Assembly: GCA_009783245.1 (NCBI GenBank)
Contig: WRHL01000006.1
Location: forward strand, 1-47,529
Length of the DNA: 47,529 nucleotides
DNA from: Coriobacteriia bacterium
GTDB taxonomy: Bacteria; Actinomycetota; Coriobacteriia; Coriobacteriales; UBA8131
Direction: 5' to 3'
In this document: piece after piece, positions 9,617-19,097 of the stretch
Layout: each line of letters opens with the position of its first letter
How positions within the stretch are numbered: the stretch's first letter is position 1
The notes under the pieces: model-generated
The model's input: only the letters and a program-made list of their open reading frames with translations
Told to the model about the DNA's origin: nothing
The model's database searches: none
Position numbers and translations under genes: made by a program

Positions 9617-10385
9617 GCTCTTGGTCTTGCAGGGTTTCTGCGCCAGCACGGACGAGGCTGAGCGCAGGATACGCGCAGGCGAGGTGCTGGGAGATGATAT
9701 CTGCCTGACCCAACCCGCTTTGCTCGTCGATCCCCAGACACACATCAGGATGAAGGCCCACAGCAGGTATGTGTCGCGCGGCGGCGACAAGCTTGCCGGC
9801 GCCCTGGCGGATTTCTGCTTTGACCCCCGTGGCCTGCGCTGCCTTGATGTGGGAGCGTCCACAGGCGGTTTCACCGACTGCCTGCTGCAGCGCGGTGCTG
9901 CCCAGGTTGTCGCCGTGGATGTGGCCTATGGGCAGTTCGCCTGGCAGCTCCGCCAGGACGGGCGCGTCACGGTCTTTGAGCGCACCAATATCCGTGAGCT
10001 TGACCCGGCCTTAGCCGACGCCCCTTTTGACCTGGTGGTCTGCGATCTGAGCTTCACCTCACTACGTTCAGCCCTGCCCGTGCTGTTGCCGTTCCTTGGC
10101 GAGGCCGGTGTGCTCATCGCTCTGGTCAAACCGCAGTTCGAGCTGGCGCCTGAGCTGGTCGGCAGGGGAGTGGTCACCGCACCCGCGGCCCACCAACAGG
10201 CTCTCGAGCAGGTACTTGAGGCCGCCCTTACAGTCGGCCTTGCCCCCCAGGCTCTGACCTTCTCGCCCCTCGCCGGGCAAAAAGGCAATATCGAATTCTT
10301 CCTGCTCGCCCACCACAGCGGCATTCCTGTTACCATTGACGTACCAACCGTGGTCCACCAGGCACACAAGAGATTGGCTCGATAA
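9585..10385 (+). CDS. tlyA: TlyA family rRNA methyltransferase / hemolysin-like protein
   Basis: MSSRDKVRLTELLVLQGFCAS (S4 domain)..., SRGGDKLAGALADF, DVGASTGGFTDCLLQRGA. Confidence 0.92.
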   Translation: MSSRDKVRLTELLVLQGFCASTDEAERRIRAGEVLGDDICLTQPALLVDPQTHIRMKAHSRYVSRGGDKLAGALADFCFDPRGLRCLDVGASTGGFTDCLLQRGAAQVVAVDVAYGQFAWQLRQDGRVTVFERTNIRELDPALADAPFDLVVCDLSFTSLRSALPVLLPFLGEAGVLIALVKPQFELAPELVGRGVVTAPAAHQQALEQVLEAALTVGLAPQALTFSPLAGQKGNIEFFLLAHHSGIPVTIDVPTVVHQAHKRLAR

Positions 10386-10387
10386 CT

Positions 10388-11257
10388 ATGAAGGTGCTGC
10401 TGTTCTCCAATACCACCAAGGATCCCACCGCGCAGGCCCTGCAGGCCATGTCCGAGTGGCTTGAGGCCAAGGGGATCAGCTATGACCTCTTCTCCAGCGG
10501 GATCTTCGAGGAGCAGGACTCGCGCTTCAGTGAGTTCAGCGCAGCCATAACCAACTATGACCTGGTCTGCAGCTTTGGCGGCGACGGCACCACCCTGCGC
10601 GCGGCCCATCTGGTGGGCAGGGCGGGCATACCGCTGCTCAGCTATAACTTCGGCCGCCTGGGATTCCTTTCCGGTGCTACGGTGGACGACCTCATACCAG
10701 CCCTGCAGGCTGCCCTGAACGGCCAGCTCAGCTTTGACGCCCGCTCTCTGCTTGACGTCGCGGTGACCTATGAGGACGGTCACACAGACCACCAGATAGC
10801 CGTCAATGAGCTCGCGGTCTCCCGCGGCCACTTCGGCCGCATAGTAGAGCTCGATTTAGCCATCAACGGCACCTACATCACCTCGGTAAAAGGTGATGGC
10901 ATCCTGGTTGCAACCCCCACCGGCTCCACCGGCTACGCACTCTCGGCCGGCGGCCCCATCATCTCGCCCGCGCATGAGGGCCTCTGCGTGGTCCCCATCT
11001 CGCCCCACAGCCTCACCAGCCGCGCCATAGTCACCACCCGCAACGACGTGGTGGGCATAGTCCCCAACCAGCAGAACCGCCAGCAGCTTGTCCTCTTCAT
11101 AGACGGTGAGGTCTTCTGGATTCCCTCCACCACCTCCAATGAGCCCCGCAACATCGAAGTCAGCGTCTGTCCTGAGAAGCTGCTTCTGGCCCGCTTTGGT
11201 CCCTACGACTTCTATGACCATATCTCCCGGACCTTCTTCAGAGGCACACATGCTTGA
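10388..11257 (+). CDS. nadK: NAD kinase
   Basis: FGGDGTTLRAAHL, GRLGFL, VATPTGSTGYALSAGGPIISP. Confidence 0.94.
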   Translation: MKVLLFSNTTKDPTAQALQAMSEWLEAKGISYDLFSSGIFEEQDSRFSEFSAAITNYDLVCSFGGDGTTLRAAHLVGRAGIPLLSYNFGRLGFLSGATVDDLIPALQAALNGQLSFDARSLLDVAVTYEDGHTDHQIAVNELAVSRGHFGRIVELDLAINGTYITSVKGDGILVATPTGSTGYALSAGGPIISPAHEGLCVVPISPHSLTSRAIVTTRNDVVGIVPNQQNRQQLVLFIDGEVFWIPSTTSNEPRNIEVSVCPEKLLLARFGPYDFYDHISRTFFRGTHA

Positions 11258-12875
11258 TGAGCTCCACGTCCGCGACTACGCCCTGGTGCGCGATGCGCAC
11301 CTGGCCTTCTCCAGTGGCCTGACGGTGCTGTCCGGCGAGACCGGAGCCGGTAAGACCGCCCTGGTTGGCGCAATCAAACTACTGCTGGGCGAGCGCGGCG
11401 ACGTGCTGGCCATACGCGACGGCTCATCTGAGCTGTTGGTGGAAGGCCTCCTGGTCCAAGGCGCAACAGAGCATGTCATCCGGCGCCGACTGAACCGCGA
11501 AGGCCGGTCGCGCTGCACCCTGGACGATGCCATGGTTACCGTGGGGAGCCTTGCCGAGAAGATCGGGCCCTTGATAGACCTGCACGGCCAACACGAGCAT
11601 CAATCCCTGCTCTCCACGGCCATCCAGCTGGACTACCTCGATCAGTTCGCAGGCGTCCCAGGGGCTGAGGCCCTTGCGGCCTACCAGCAGGTGCTCTCAG
11701 CCTGCGAGGAGAGGAAACGCGAGCTGGAAGGGCTTAAAAAAGCGGCGCGCACCTCAGCGCAGACCCAGGATGCCGCCCGTCATATATTGCGCGAGATGGA
11801 GGCCACCTCCCCGCAACCGGGCGAGTATGAGAGCCTTGAGCAGCAGCTGCCTGTACTACGCAACGGTGAGTCGCTGGCGGTCGCCTCACAGGCAGCGCTG
11901 GAGGCCCTGCGCAACGAGCAGGGCGCGCTGAATGCGCTGGCAGATGCCCAACGCCAGCTTGCCCAGCAGGCCGGTGTCGACCCACGGCTCGACGAACTGT
12001 CAGCACAGCTTGAGTCCCTTAGTATCACGGGCGAGGACCTGGCGGCATCATTGCGTGCTTATCGTGAAAGCGTGGATTTCGACCCCCGGGCGCTTGACGA
12101 GGCGCTCAGCCGCCTTGCTGCGCTTGAGGGGCTGCGTAAGCGCTATGGCCCGCGCATGGAGGATGTGTTCGCTGCTTGGGAGCAGGCGGCGGACCAGCTG
12201 AGCCTCTGTGAGGACCTGACCGGGCGCATCGCCGCGGCCGAGCAGCAGGCAGCGCTGTCAGAGGAGCAGCTGCTTGCCGCCGCTGACGTGCTTGTCGCCG
12301 TTCGCGCACAGGCAGCCGCAGAGCTCGCCACAGCACTGAGCGCGGCGCTGGATGACTTCGCCATGCAGGGCGCCTCTGTGGAGTACGCCTCACAGGCATT
12401 GCCCCGGCCGTCCTGGAGCGAGAAGGGCTCGCACCGGTATGAGCTGCTGTACAAGCCCAGCGAGGCGAGCCAGCCCCGCCCGCTTGCAAAGATAGCCAGC
12501 GGTGGTGAGCTCAGCCGCCTCATGCTCGCACTCAAGACGCTGTTCCGGTCAAATGAGCGGCCCACCACTCTTATCTTCGATGAGGTCGACGCGGGCATAG
12601 GAGGGAACACGGCAACGGCCATCGCCTTGCGTTTGCGCCTTTTGGCCGCAGATAACCAGGTCATCGTCGTCACGCACCTTGCGCAGATCGCAGCGGTGGC
12701 GGACAAGCAGCTCTTAGTGGAGAAGTCCACGGTAGACGGGGTGGCTATCACGGAGATCCGCGAGGTAGCGGGTGAGGAGCGGGTCGCAGAGATCGCCCGG
12801 ATGCTCTCTGGTCGCGCTGATGAGGTGGCGCTGGAGCATGCCCGCACCCTGCTGGAGAGCGGGGGAGCGCAGTGA
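11250..12875 (+). CDS. recN: DNA repair protein RecN
   Basis: MLDELHVRDYALVRDAHLAFSSGLTVLSGETGAGKTALVGAIKLLLGERGD...; FDEVDAGIGGNTA; VVTHLAQIAA. Confidence 0.95.
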   Translation: MLDELHVRDYALVRDAHLAFSSGLTVLSGETGAGKTALVGAIKLLLGERGDVLAIRDGSSELLVEGLLVQGATEHVIRRRLNREGRSRCTLDDAMVTVGSLAEKIGPLIDLHGQHEHQSLLSTAIQLDYLDQFAGVPGAEALAAYQQVLSACEERKRELEGLKKAARTSAQTQDAARHILREMEATSPQPGEYESLEQQLPVLRNGESLAVASQAALEALRNEQGALNALADAQRQLAQQAGVDPRLDELSAQLESLSITGEDLAASLRAYRESVDFDPRALDEALSRLAALEGLRKRYGPRMEDVFAAWEQAADQLSLCEDLTGRIAAAEQQAALSEEQLLAAADVLVAVRAQAAAELATALSAALDDFAMQGASVEYASQALPRPSWSEKGSHRYELLYKPSEASQPRPLAKIASGGELSRLMLALKTLFRSNERPTTLIFDEVDAGIGGNTATAIALRLRLLAADNQVIVVTHLAQIAAVADKQLLVEKSTVDGVAITEIREVAGEERVAEIARMLSGRADEVALEHARTLLESGGAQ

Positions 12876-12944
12876 GTACGAGCGGGCGTAGGTGATGACA
12901 AGAAACAGGGGAGCGCAGTGACAAGAAGCAGGGGAGCGCAGTGA
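12862..12944 (+). repeat. Triplicated recN-stop/steA-start junction motif
   Basis: GGGGAGCGCAGTGA at 12862-12875, 12908-12921 and 12931-12944; the last two share a 23-bp unit (ACAAGAARCAGGGGAGCGCAGTG). Confidence 0.85.
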
Positions 12945-14131
12945 CACCAACCGTACCGACACGTATCCGCCTACCCGGCCAACGCGACGATGACCGTCGC
13001 GACAACACGGCAACGCTGAACGGTACGGCACAGCTGGGTAAGCGGACCAAGCACCTGGTCAAACGCCTGAAACCGGGCGATATCGCCATCATCGACCATG
13101 AGGACATAGACCGCGTCTCAGCTGAGACCCTGGTCGCCTCTGGCGTTAAGGCCGTGGTCAACGCGGCAAGCTCCATCTCAGGCAGGTATCCCAACATAGG
13201 CCCCGGCATCATCGTGGACGCGGGAGTGCTCCTGTTGGATGAGGCGGGTCAGGCCGTCTTCGACGACCTGGAGGACAACCTTCCCATCTCCCTTAAACAG
13301 GATACGGTCTACCTCAAGGATAAGGCGATAGCCACCGGCACCGTACTCACCAAGGAGCTGATCGAACAGAAGCTGGAGGCCGCCGAGGAGACCCTCGACA
13401 CCCAGATGGAGCAGTTCGTCACCAACACCGTCGAGTACATCGACCGGCAGAAAGGCGAGCTGATCTTCGACCCCTGGGTCCCGCCCATCACAACCGAGAT
13501 CCGCAAGAAGCAGGTGCTTGTCGTGGTCCGCGGTTACGACTACCGCGAGGACCTCAACATGCTGCGACCCTATATCCGGGAGATGCACCCCGTGCTCATC
13601 GGTGTGGACGGTGGCGCAGATGCGTTGCTTGAGTCGGGCTTCAAGCCCCATATCATCATCGGTGACATGGACTCGGTCTCCGACAAGGCGCTGCTCTGTG
13701 GCGCCGAGGTCATCGCCCACGCCTTTGAGGACGGTACAGTCACCGCTTCTGAGCACATGGAGGAGCTTGGCCTGGCATACACCAAATGGCCGCTGCCGGC
13801 CACCAGCGAGGATCTGGCGTTGCTGCTTGCCTGGGTGAAGAAGGCCGACCTTATCGTCGCCTTGGGCACCCACTCCAACCTGGTGGAATACCTCGACAAG
13901 GGGCGCAGCGGTATGGCTTCGTCCTTTCTGATACGGTTGAAGGTGGGCACCAAGTTGGTCGATGCCAAAGGCGTGAGCAAGCTCTACCGCGCCACCCCGC
14001 CCGCCTGGCAGATCCCCGTCATAGTGCTGAGCTTCCTTGCCGTGCTCATAATCGTCATCGCGGCCTCACCGCCTCTGCGTGAGATCTTCACCGTCATCTG
14101 GCTCAACCTCCGCTTCTGGCTGGGCATATGA
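12941..14131 (+). CDS. SteA-like protein (thiamine pyrophosphokinase-like domain, C-terminal TM)
   Basis: VDGGADALLESGFKPHIIIGDMDSVSD; C-terminal TM; immediately downstream of recN and upstream of an MctB-like gene, as Rv1696-Rv1697-Rv1698 in Mycobacterium tuberculosis. Confidence 0.8.
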   Translation: MTPTVPTRIRLPGQRDDDRRDNTATLNGTAQLGKRTKHLVKRLKPGDIAIIDHEDIDRVSAETLVASGVKAVVNAASSISGRYPNIGPGIIVDAGVLLLDEAGQAVFDDLEDNLPISLKQDTVYLKDKAIATGTVLTKELIEQKLEAAEETLDTQMEQFVTNTVEYIDRQKGELIFDPWVPPITTEIRKKQVLVVVRGYDYREDLNMLRPYIREMHPVLIGVDGGADALLESGFKPHIIIGDMDSVSDKALLCGAEVIAHAFEDGTVTASEHMEELGLAYTKWPLPATSEDLALLLAWVKKADLIVALGTHSNLVEYLDKGRSGMASSFLIRLKVGTKLVDAKGVSKLYRATPPAWQIPVIVLSFLAVLIIVIAASPPLREIFTVIWLNLRFWLGI

Positions 14132-14189
14132 GGTCGGGCATATGAGGTCGGGCATATGAGGTCGGGCATATGAGGTCGGGCATATGAGG
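14122..14189 (+). repeat. 14-bp tandem repeat, ~5 copies, overlapping the steA stop codon
   Basis: (GGGCATATGAGGTC)x4 plus GGGCATATGAGG. Confidence 0.95.
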
Positions 14190-14250
14190 GCCCCTGGCGT
14201 GCCCAGAGCGCACGCAAGCGTTACAATAAGCCTGCTTACAGAAGGGCTGC

Positions 14251-15609
14251 ATGTTTATGTATAACTTCCGCTACCACCTGGTCACCATAGTCTCGATCTT
14301 CGCAGCGCTGGCTATCGGCCTGCTGCTAGGGGTTGCGCTCACTGGCTCTGACCTGGTGCGCGACGCCTCAAGCAATCTCGCCCAATCCCTCACCGAGCAG
14401 TTCGATGAGCTCAACAGGGTCAATCGCGAGCTCACCGACCAGCTTGAGGACGAGCAGCTCTTTGCAAGCCAGCTGGCAGCCGGTTGGCAGAAAGACCGCC
14501 TCAAGGGACGCACCGTTGTCCTGCTCACCCGCACAACGGCAGACGGCGACAATCTTGTTGAAGAGTTGGGTTCGCTCATCACCCGCAACGGTGGTATACC
14601 GGTCCTCATCCGTATAAACAGCGAGCATGGCTTCGGCCTCACCGACGAGCAGCTGCTCAGCGCACTCCAGGAGATCCTGCCTAAAGCTGACAATGAGGAT
14701 TATGAGGTGACCCTCGCTCGGGCCCTGGCACAGGAATGGAGCTTCACGTACAAGGCGTTTCGCCCGCCCACGGCAGCATCCACCGCGACGGGAACCCCCG
14801 GAGCCTCCGGAACCTCCGGAACCACGGGGCTCTCAGGTGAACCAGAGTCCGGCGACATAAAGGCCCAAGATGACGATGATGAGAGCGCAGTGGGTGAGAT
14901 AGTCGTCTCCCCCCCTGCAACCCCCCTGGGAACCACCAGCATCGCCGTTGCCTTTGACTCGAACTACCCCCTCACCACAAAGCTTGTCGAGGCCGGGTAT
15001 CTTGAGGTCACGGTATCCTATCGGCCGATACTGGACACAGTCAGCGCAGCAACGGAGGCAGAGTCAGAAGCGTTAGCAACACAGAAACTAGCCTATCAGC
15101 AGGCGCAGAACCAGCAGCTGCCCTACAGTGTCAACGGCATCATCAACACGGCGGTCTATTGGCCGACAGGGTCATCGCTACCCAGATTGGATCAGACAGC
15201 GCTTTGTATCACCCAGCAATTCGACCTTCTCGGCGAGGCTGGTATGCTGCCGTACCTGCTCTTCGATGCCAGTGAGTCCCACTTGGCCGGCGAGCTTCCC
15301 AGCGAGCAGCTTGAAAGGGATCTGAGCTACTATGCGCTTCTCGTCCAGCAGGAGAAGTTCGCAGACACCATACTGCCCGTCGCAGAGGACAATAATCTCA
15401 GCTGCGTGTTATCTCCTCAGGCGAAGTACCGCAACTACAGCGTTATCGCTCTCTTGACCGGGGCAAGCCGTGGGGTCTATGGAGTGGACACCCCTGGCGT
15501 GCAGCCTTTCCCCAGTATCCCAGCCGACAATAAGGGCAATGCGCCCTTTGAGCGCTCACTCAGGGACTTCCTCGAAGACTACCAGGTGAAACCAGTAGAT
15601 ACCGGCTAA
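14251..15609 (+). CDS. Copper transporter MctB / SteB-like protein
   Basis: MFMYNFRYHLVTIVSIFAALAIGLLLGVALTGSDLVRDASSNLAQSLTEQFDELNRVNRELTDQLE: N-terminal TM plus coiled coil typical of Rv1698 family; synteny. Confidence 0.8.
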   Translation: MFMYNFRYHLVTIVSIFAALAIGLLLGVALTGSDLVRDASSNLAQSLTEQFDELNRVNRELTDQLEDEQLFASQLAAGWQKDRLKGRTVVLLTRTTADGDNLVEELGSLITRNGGIPVLIRINSEHGFGLTDEQLLSALQEILPKADNEDYEVTLARALAQEWSFTYKAFRPPTAASTATGTPGASGTSGTTGLSGEPESGDIKAQDDDDESAVGEIVVSPPATPLGTTSIAVAFDSNYPLTTKLVEAGYLEVTVSYRPILDTVSAATEAESEALATQKLAYQQAQNQQLPYSVNGIINTAVYWPTGSSLPRLDQTALCITQQFDLLGEAGMLPYLLFDASESHLAGELPSEQLERDLSYYALLVQQEKFADTILPVAEDNNLSCVLSPQAKYRNYSVIALLTGASRGVYGVDTPGVQPFPSIPADNKGNAPFERSLRDFLEDYQVKPVDTG

Positions 15610-15659
15610 GAACCAGGCGTTCCCAAGCGGGGTAGGGTGTCATATCCTCACTCTCAATA

Positions 15660-15688
15660 TTGACCAACGTGATACAGAGTGCTATAAA
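15660..15688 (+). promoter_or_regulatory. Sigma70-type promoter for the DUF1538 gene
   Basis: TTGACC - 17 nt - TATAAA. Confidence 0.7.
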
Positions 15689-15745
15689 ATGCATAATTAA
15701 ATAAACTCGGTTGGCAACTATCAGGTTGTTTCAAGCTTAGACTTC

Positions 15746-15780
15746 AGGGCGGAAGTCTCCTTTCAGGAGGCTTCCGCCCT
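15746..15780 (+). promoter_or_regulatory. Stable leader hairpin in the 5' UTR of the DUF1538 gene
   Basis: AGGGCGGAAG T CTCCT TTC AGGAG G CTTCCGCCCT: 16-bp stem (one U-G), 3-nt loop, ~85 nt before the probable start. Confidence 0.75.
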
Positions 15781-15864
15781 TGTGCTGTAAGGCTTCACGA
15801 ATATGTGTCAGCCACCCTATGCTTGGCTCAGGATACATGGCATGAATTGTCAGAAGGAGTAGGG

Positions 15865-17346
15865 TTGAGTCCCGGAATCGGCAGTACCTTAAAAGGGAAG
15901 TTCCTTGAAGCGCTTCGCTCTGTGCTTACCATCACAATACTGGTGCTTATCTTCATGTTCGTATGTGTTCCGCAACCCTTTGACGCCGCGGTCAGCTTTA
16001 TCATCGGCGCTGTTTTCCTGCTGATAGGCATGACCCTGTTCACCTTGGGCGCAGACATCGCCATGAAACCCATGGGCGACATCCTGGGCTCTTTTATTGC
16101 AGGCAAGAAGAAGATATGGTTCCTTGCCCTTATGGGTCTTGTCTTGGGTTTCATCATCACCATTACCGAACCAGGGCTCCTTGTCCTGGCAGAACTGGCA
16201 GCGGGCATTCCAAGCTCGATACTCATTGTCTCGGTTGCGGCAGGCGTGGGAGCCTTCCTGGCAATAGCCTTCCTGCGCGAAGTCCTTCACCTGAGCTTCA
16301 GGCTCATCCTCCTGATCGGTTACTCCATCCTTTTCATAGTTGCCTGCTTTGTGCCGGAGAACTTCCTGCCTCTGGCCTTTGACTCCGGCGGCGCCACCAC
16401 GGGTTCCATGACCGTGCCGTTCATCATAGCGCTTGGGGTTGGTATCGCCTTCATCAACAGGGACAACTGTTCAGAGGATGACAACTTCGGCCTGATCGCC
16501 ATATGCTCTATTGGCCCCATCCTCACGGTCATGGTGCTGGGCCTGATATACACGCCAGACAACAGTTCTGCGGAGTATGCCGTTTACACGGCGACTGCCG
16601 CTGAGCATACGGCACTATCGACCGCCTATGCGGGTACCCTGCTCAAGTACACGTATGAGACGCTCCTGTCATTGGCTCCCATCGTCGTGGTCTTCCTGGC
16701 ATTCTCCGTCTTTGCGATAAAGACCCCCAAGAAGAAGATGATCCCCATACTTCTCGGCATTCTTGCGACCTATGTCGGTTTGGTACTCTTCTTGACGGGG
16801 GCACATCTGGGCTTCTTCCCTGTTGGCAACCTGCTGGGGCATCATTTGGCAGGCTCGGACTACAGGTGGGCACTGGTCATCGCAGGCATGGTCTTTGGAT
16901 ACTTTGTCATACGGGCAGAGCCGGCAGTAGCAGTGCTCAACACGCAGGTTGCGGACATCACCAGGGGCGTCATCTCCCAAAAGGCTATGAAGCTCTCGCT
17001 GTCCATTGGGGTAGCCCTGGCCATTGGGATAGCCATGCTTCGCGTGCTCACCGGTCTGCCTATCATGTGGGTACTCCTGCCTGGCTATATCATCTCGGTT
17101 GGGTTGGCCTTTGTTACCCCAAAGATATTCACCTCGGTGGCATTCGACTCAGGCGGTGTAGCCTCTGGCCCTTTGACCTCTGCCTTCCTGTTGCCACTGG
17201 CCATAGGGGCATCACACACCCTGGGAGGAAACGCGGTGACTGATGCCTTTGGGTTGATCGCCATGGTCGCGATGACCCCGCTCATCACCATACAGATCCT
17301 TGGGCTTTACTATGTGTGGAAGAAGAAAAAGGTTAAAAGCGCCTAG
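15865..17346 (+). CDS. DUF1538-family multi-pass membrane protein (two tandem homologous halves)
   Basis: Hydrophobic; repeated motifs AFDSGGATTGSMTVPFI and AFDSGGVASGPLTSAFLLP; AGAAGGAG upstream of TTG at 15865 (ORF opens at GTG 15805). Confidence 0.8.
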   Translation: MSPGIGSTLKGKFLEALRSVLTITILVLIFMFVCVPQPFDAAVSFIIGAVFLLIGMTLFTLGADIAMKPMGDILGSFIAGKKKIWFLALMGLVLGFIITITEPGLLVLAELAAGIPSSILIVSVAAGVGAFLAIAFLREVLHLSFRLILLIGYSILFIVACFVPENFLPLAFDSGGATTGSMTVPFIIALGVGIAFINRDNCSEDDNFGLIAICSIGPILTVMVLGLIYTPDNSSAEYAVYTATAAEHTALSTAYAGTLLKYTYETLLSLAPIVVVFLAFSVFAIKTPKKKMIPILLGILATYVGLVLFLTGAHLGFFPVGNLLGHHLAGSDYRWALVIAGMVFGYFVIRAEPAVAVLNTQVADITRGVISQKAMKLSLSIGVALAIGIAMLRVLTGLPIMWVLLPGYIISVGLAFVTPKIFTSVAFDSGGVASGPLTSAFLLPLAIGASHTLGGNAVTDAFGLIAMVAMTPLITIQILGLYYVWKKKKVKSA

Positions 17347-17366
17347 GGGAAATCCCGCCCTTCTCG

Positions 17367-18134
17367 TTATGAGGATGCGCGCTGGTAGATAAGCCGCAGG
17401 CCTTCAAGTGTGATGTCGTCGTTCACCACGTCTATGGTCTTTGAGAGCGCGACTACGCGTGAGGAGAGACCACCGGTTGCTACCACGGTCGCCGGGTAGC
17501 CCAGCTCAGCGAACACCCTGTTGATCAACCCGTCGATGCGGTCGATCTCGCCGTAGGTGAGGCCGGATTGCACGGCCTCGCGGGTGGTTGCGCCAATGAC
17601 CGAGGCGGGAACCTCGATATCCATCTTGGCCAGACGGGCAGCCGCATCGAACAGGGCCTTGGCTGAGGTCAGCAGGCCCGGCGCTATGATGCCGCCCACA
17701 AAGGCCCCGTCTTTATCGATAACCTCGATATTGGTGGCGGTTCCAAAGTCCACCACAATGACCGGCGCGCCATAGAGGCTGATGGCGGCCACTGCGTCAG
17801 CCAGGCGGTCAGCGCCTATCTCCGTGGGGTCTGCGTAGGATATGGTAAGGCCGGTGTCAGTCTGGCTGGTGAGGATCAGCGGCTCTTTCTCAGCGAAGCG
17901 CTGCGCCACTCGTTGCCACTGCTCAGTGAGCGGCGGGACCACCGAGGCGATCGCCATGTCGGTGATATGTGCGCTGTCCAGGCTTTCCAACGAGAAGAGC
18001 GCGGCTATCTTGGCTGCGAGTTCATCAGCGGTGTCGGTGGTCACGGTCGCTATGCGCCAGTGGCACAGCAGCTGGTCATCCTGGTACAACCCCATGACGG
18101 TCTGGGTGTTACCCACATCCACTGCGAAGAACAT
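17367..18134 (-). CDS. coaX: Type III pantothenate kinase
   Basis: MFFAVDVGNTQTVMGLYQDDQLLCHWRIAT...; GADRLADAVAA; VDFGTATNIEVID; GGIIAPGLLTSAKALF. Confidence 0.93.
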   Translation of the reverse strand: MFFAVDVGNTQTVMGLYQDDQLLCHWRIATVTTDTADELAAKIAALFSLESLDSAHITDMAIASVVPPLTEQWQRVAQRFAEKEPLILTSQTDTGLTISYADPTEIGADRLADAVAAISLYGAPVIVVDFGTATNIEVIDKDGAFVGGIIAPGLLTSAKALFDAAARLAKMDIEVPASVIGATTREAVQSGLTYGEIDRIDGLINRVFAELGYPATVVATGGLSSRVVALSKTIDVVNDDITLEGLRLIYQRASS

Positions 18135-18287
18135 ACGCTACCTCCAAAACGTCTAGACAACAATCACAATTGTACCCCAGGTGCGTGGTATCATTTCCTG
18201 TTGAGAGCTGATTTGTCGGAGTTGTACCTTTGCCAGGATCCATACGTCGAACCAGGCCACATGGTGGATCGACTGAGAGGAAGCACC

Positions 18288-18998
18288 ATGAACAAGACGC
18301 AAGCACGTATTCTCGTTGTCGATGATGAGCCTTCGATCACCGAGGTAGTGAGCTACAATCTCCGCAAGGAGGGCTATGACGTCTGGGTCGCTGCCGACGG
18401 GGCGAGCGCGGTTGCCATGGTGAACGCCAACCCCTTCGATCTCATAATCCTGGATGTCATGCTGCCCAAGATGGATGGCTATGAGGTGTTGCGTCATATC
18501 CGCAGCAACCATACGATGCCGGTGCTGTTCCTCTCGGCACGTGACACCGAGCTCGACAAAGTGGTGGGGCTTGAGATAGGAGGCGATGACTACCTTGCCA
18601 AGCCCTTTGGCATACGGGAGCTCATTGCCCGCGTCAAGGCCCTGCTGCGCCGCTCCGTGCAACAGGAGACCGCCAGCACAGCGCAGGACTACAACGAGGT
18701 CATCGAGGCCTCGGGTATCACGCTAGACGAGGGCACCCACCTGGCCGCCGGCCCTGCAGGTGGCATCGACCTGACCCCGCGGGAGTTCGAGCTGCTGGCA
18801 GCCCTGATGCGCCACGCAGGCAAGGTGATGAGCCGCGACCAACTGCTGCATGAGGCCTGGGGCTGGGAATACCTGGTGGAGACAAAGACGGTCGACACCC
18901 ACGTCAAACGCCTGCGCGACAAGCTGGAGACTGCAAAGGTCGACCCTGCCCTGATCGAGACGGTGCGTGGTTATGGCTATCGCTTCAAGCTACTCTAG
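18288..18998 (+). CDS. OmpR/PhoB-family response regulator
   Basis: MNKTQARILVVDDEPSITEVVSYNLRKEGYDV...LIILDVMLPKMDGYEVLRHIR...; C-terminal winged helix DLTPREFELLAALMRHAGKVMSRDQLL...VDTHVKRLRDKLE. Confidence 0.94.
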   Translation: MNKTQARILVVDDEPSITEVVSYNLRKEGYDVWVAADGASAVAMVNANPFDLIILDVMLPKMDGYEVLRHIRSNHTMPVLFLSARDTELDKVVGLEIGGDDYLAKPFGIRELIARVKALLRRSVQQETASTAQDYNEVIEASGITLDEGTHLAAGPAGGIDLTPREFELLAALMRHAGKVMSRDQLLHEAWGWEYLVETKTVDTHVKRLRDKLETAKVDPALIETVRGYGYRFKLL

Positions 18999-19097
18999 CT
19001 GCTCTGGCTGCTTCAGCCGGTTCAGCTGCTCTGGCTGCTCCAGCTGCTCCAGCCGATCCAGCCAGGCGCAGGCTCCACTCTACCGGTTGGCCTAGCC
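18999..19097 (+). repeat. Stop-free 33-codon Leu/Gln/Pro repeat linker between response regulator and histidine kinase, same frame
   Basis: Translates in the frame of both genes as LLWLLQPVQLLWLLQLLQPIQPGAGSTLPVGLA; contains a degenerate 27-bp tandem duplication. Confidence 0.85.

Noticed and set aside
15746-15780. Hairpin as a simple Rho-independent terminator of the SteB-like gene
   Set aside because: It lies downstream of a strong promoter and has no T-run after it (TGTGCTGTAAGG), so a leader element is preferred, though termination is not excluded.
18999-19097. UAG at 18996 decoded as pyrrolysine or another genome-wide recoding
   Set aside because: No other internal UAG in conserved genes was noticed in this window; local readthrough or an ordinary stop is more parsimonious.
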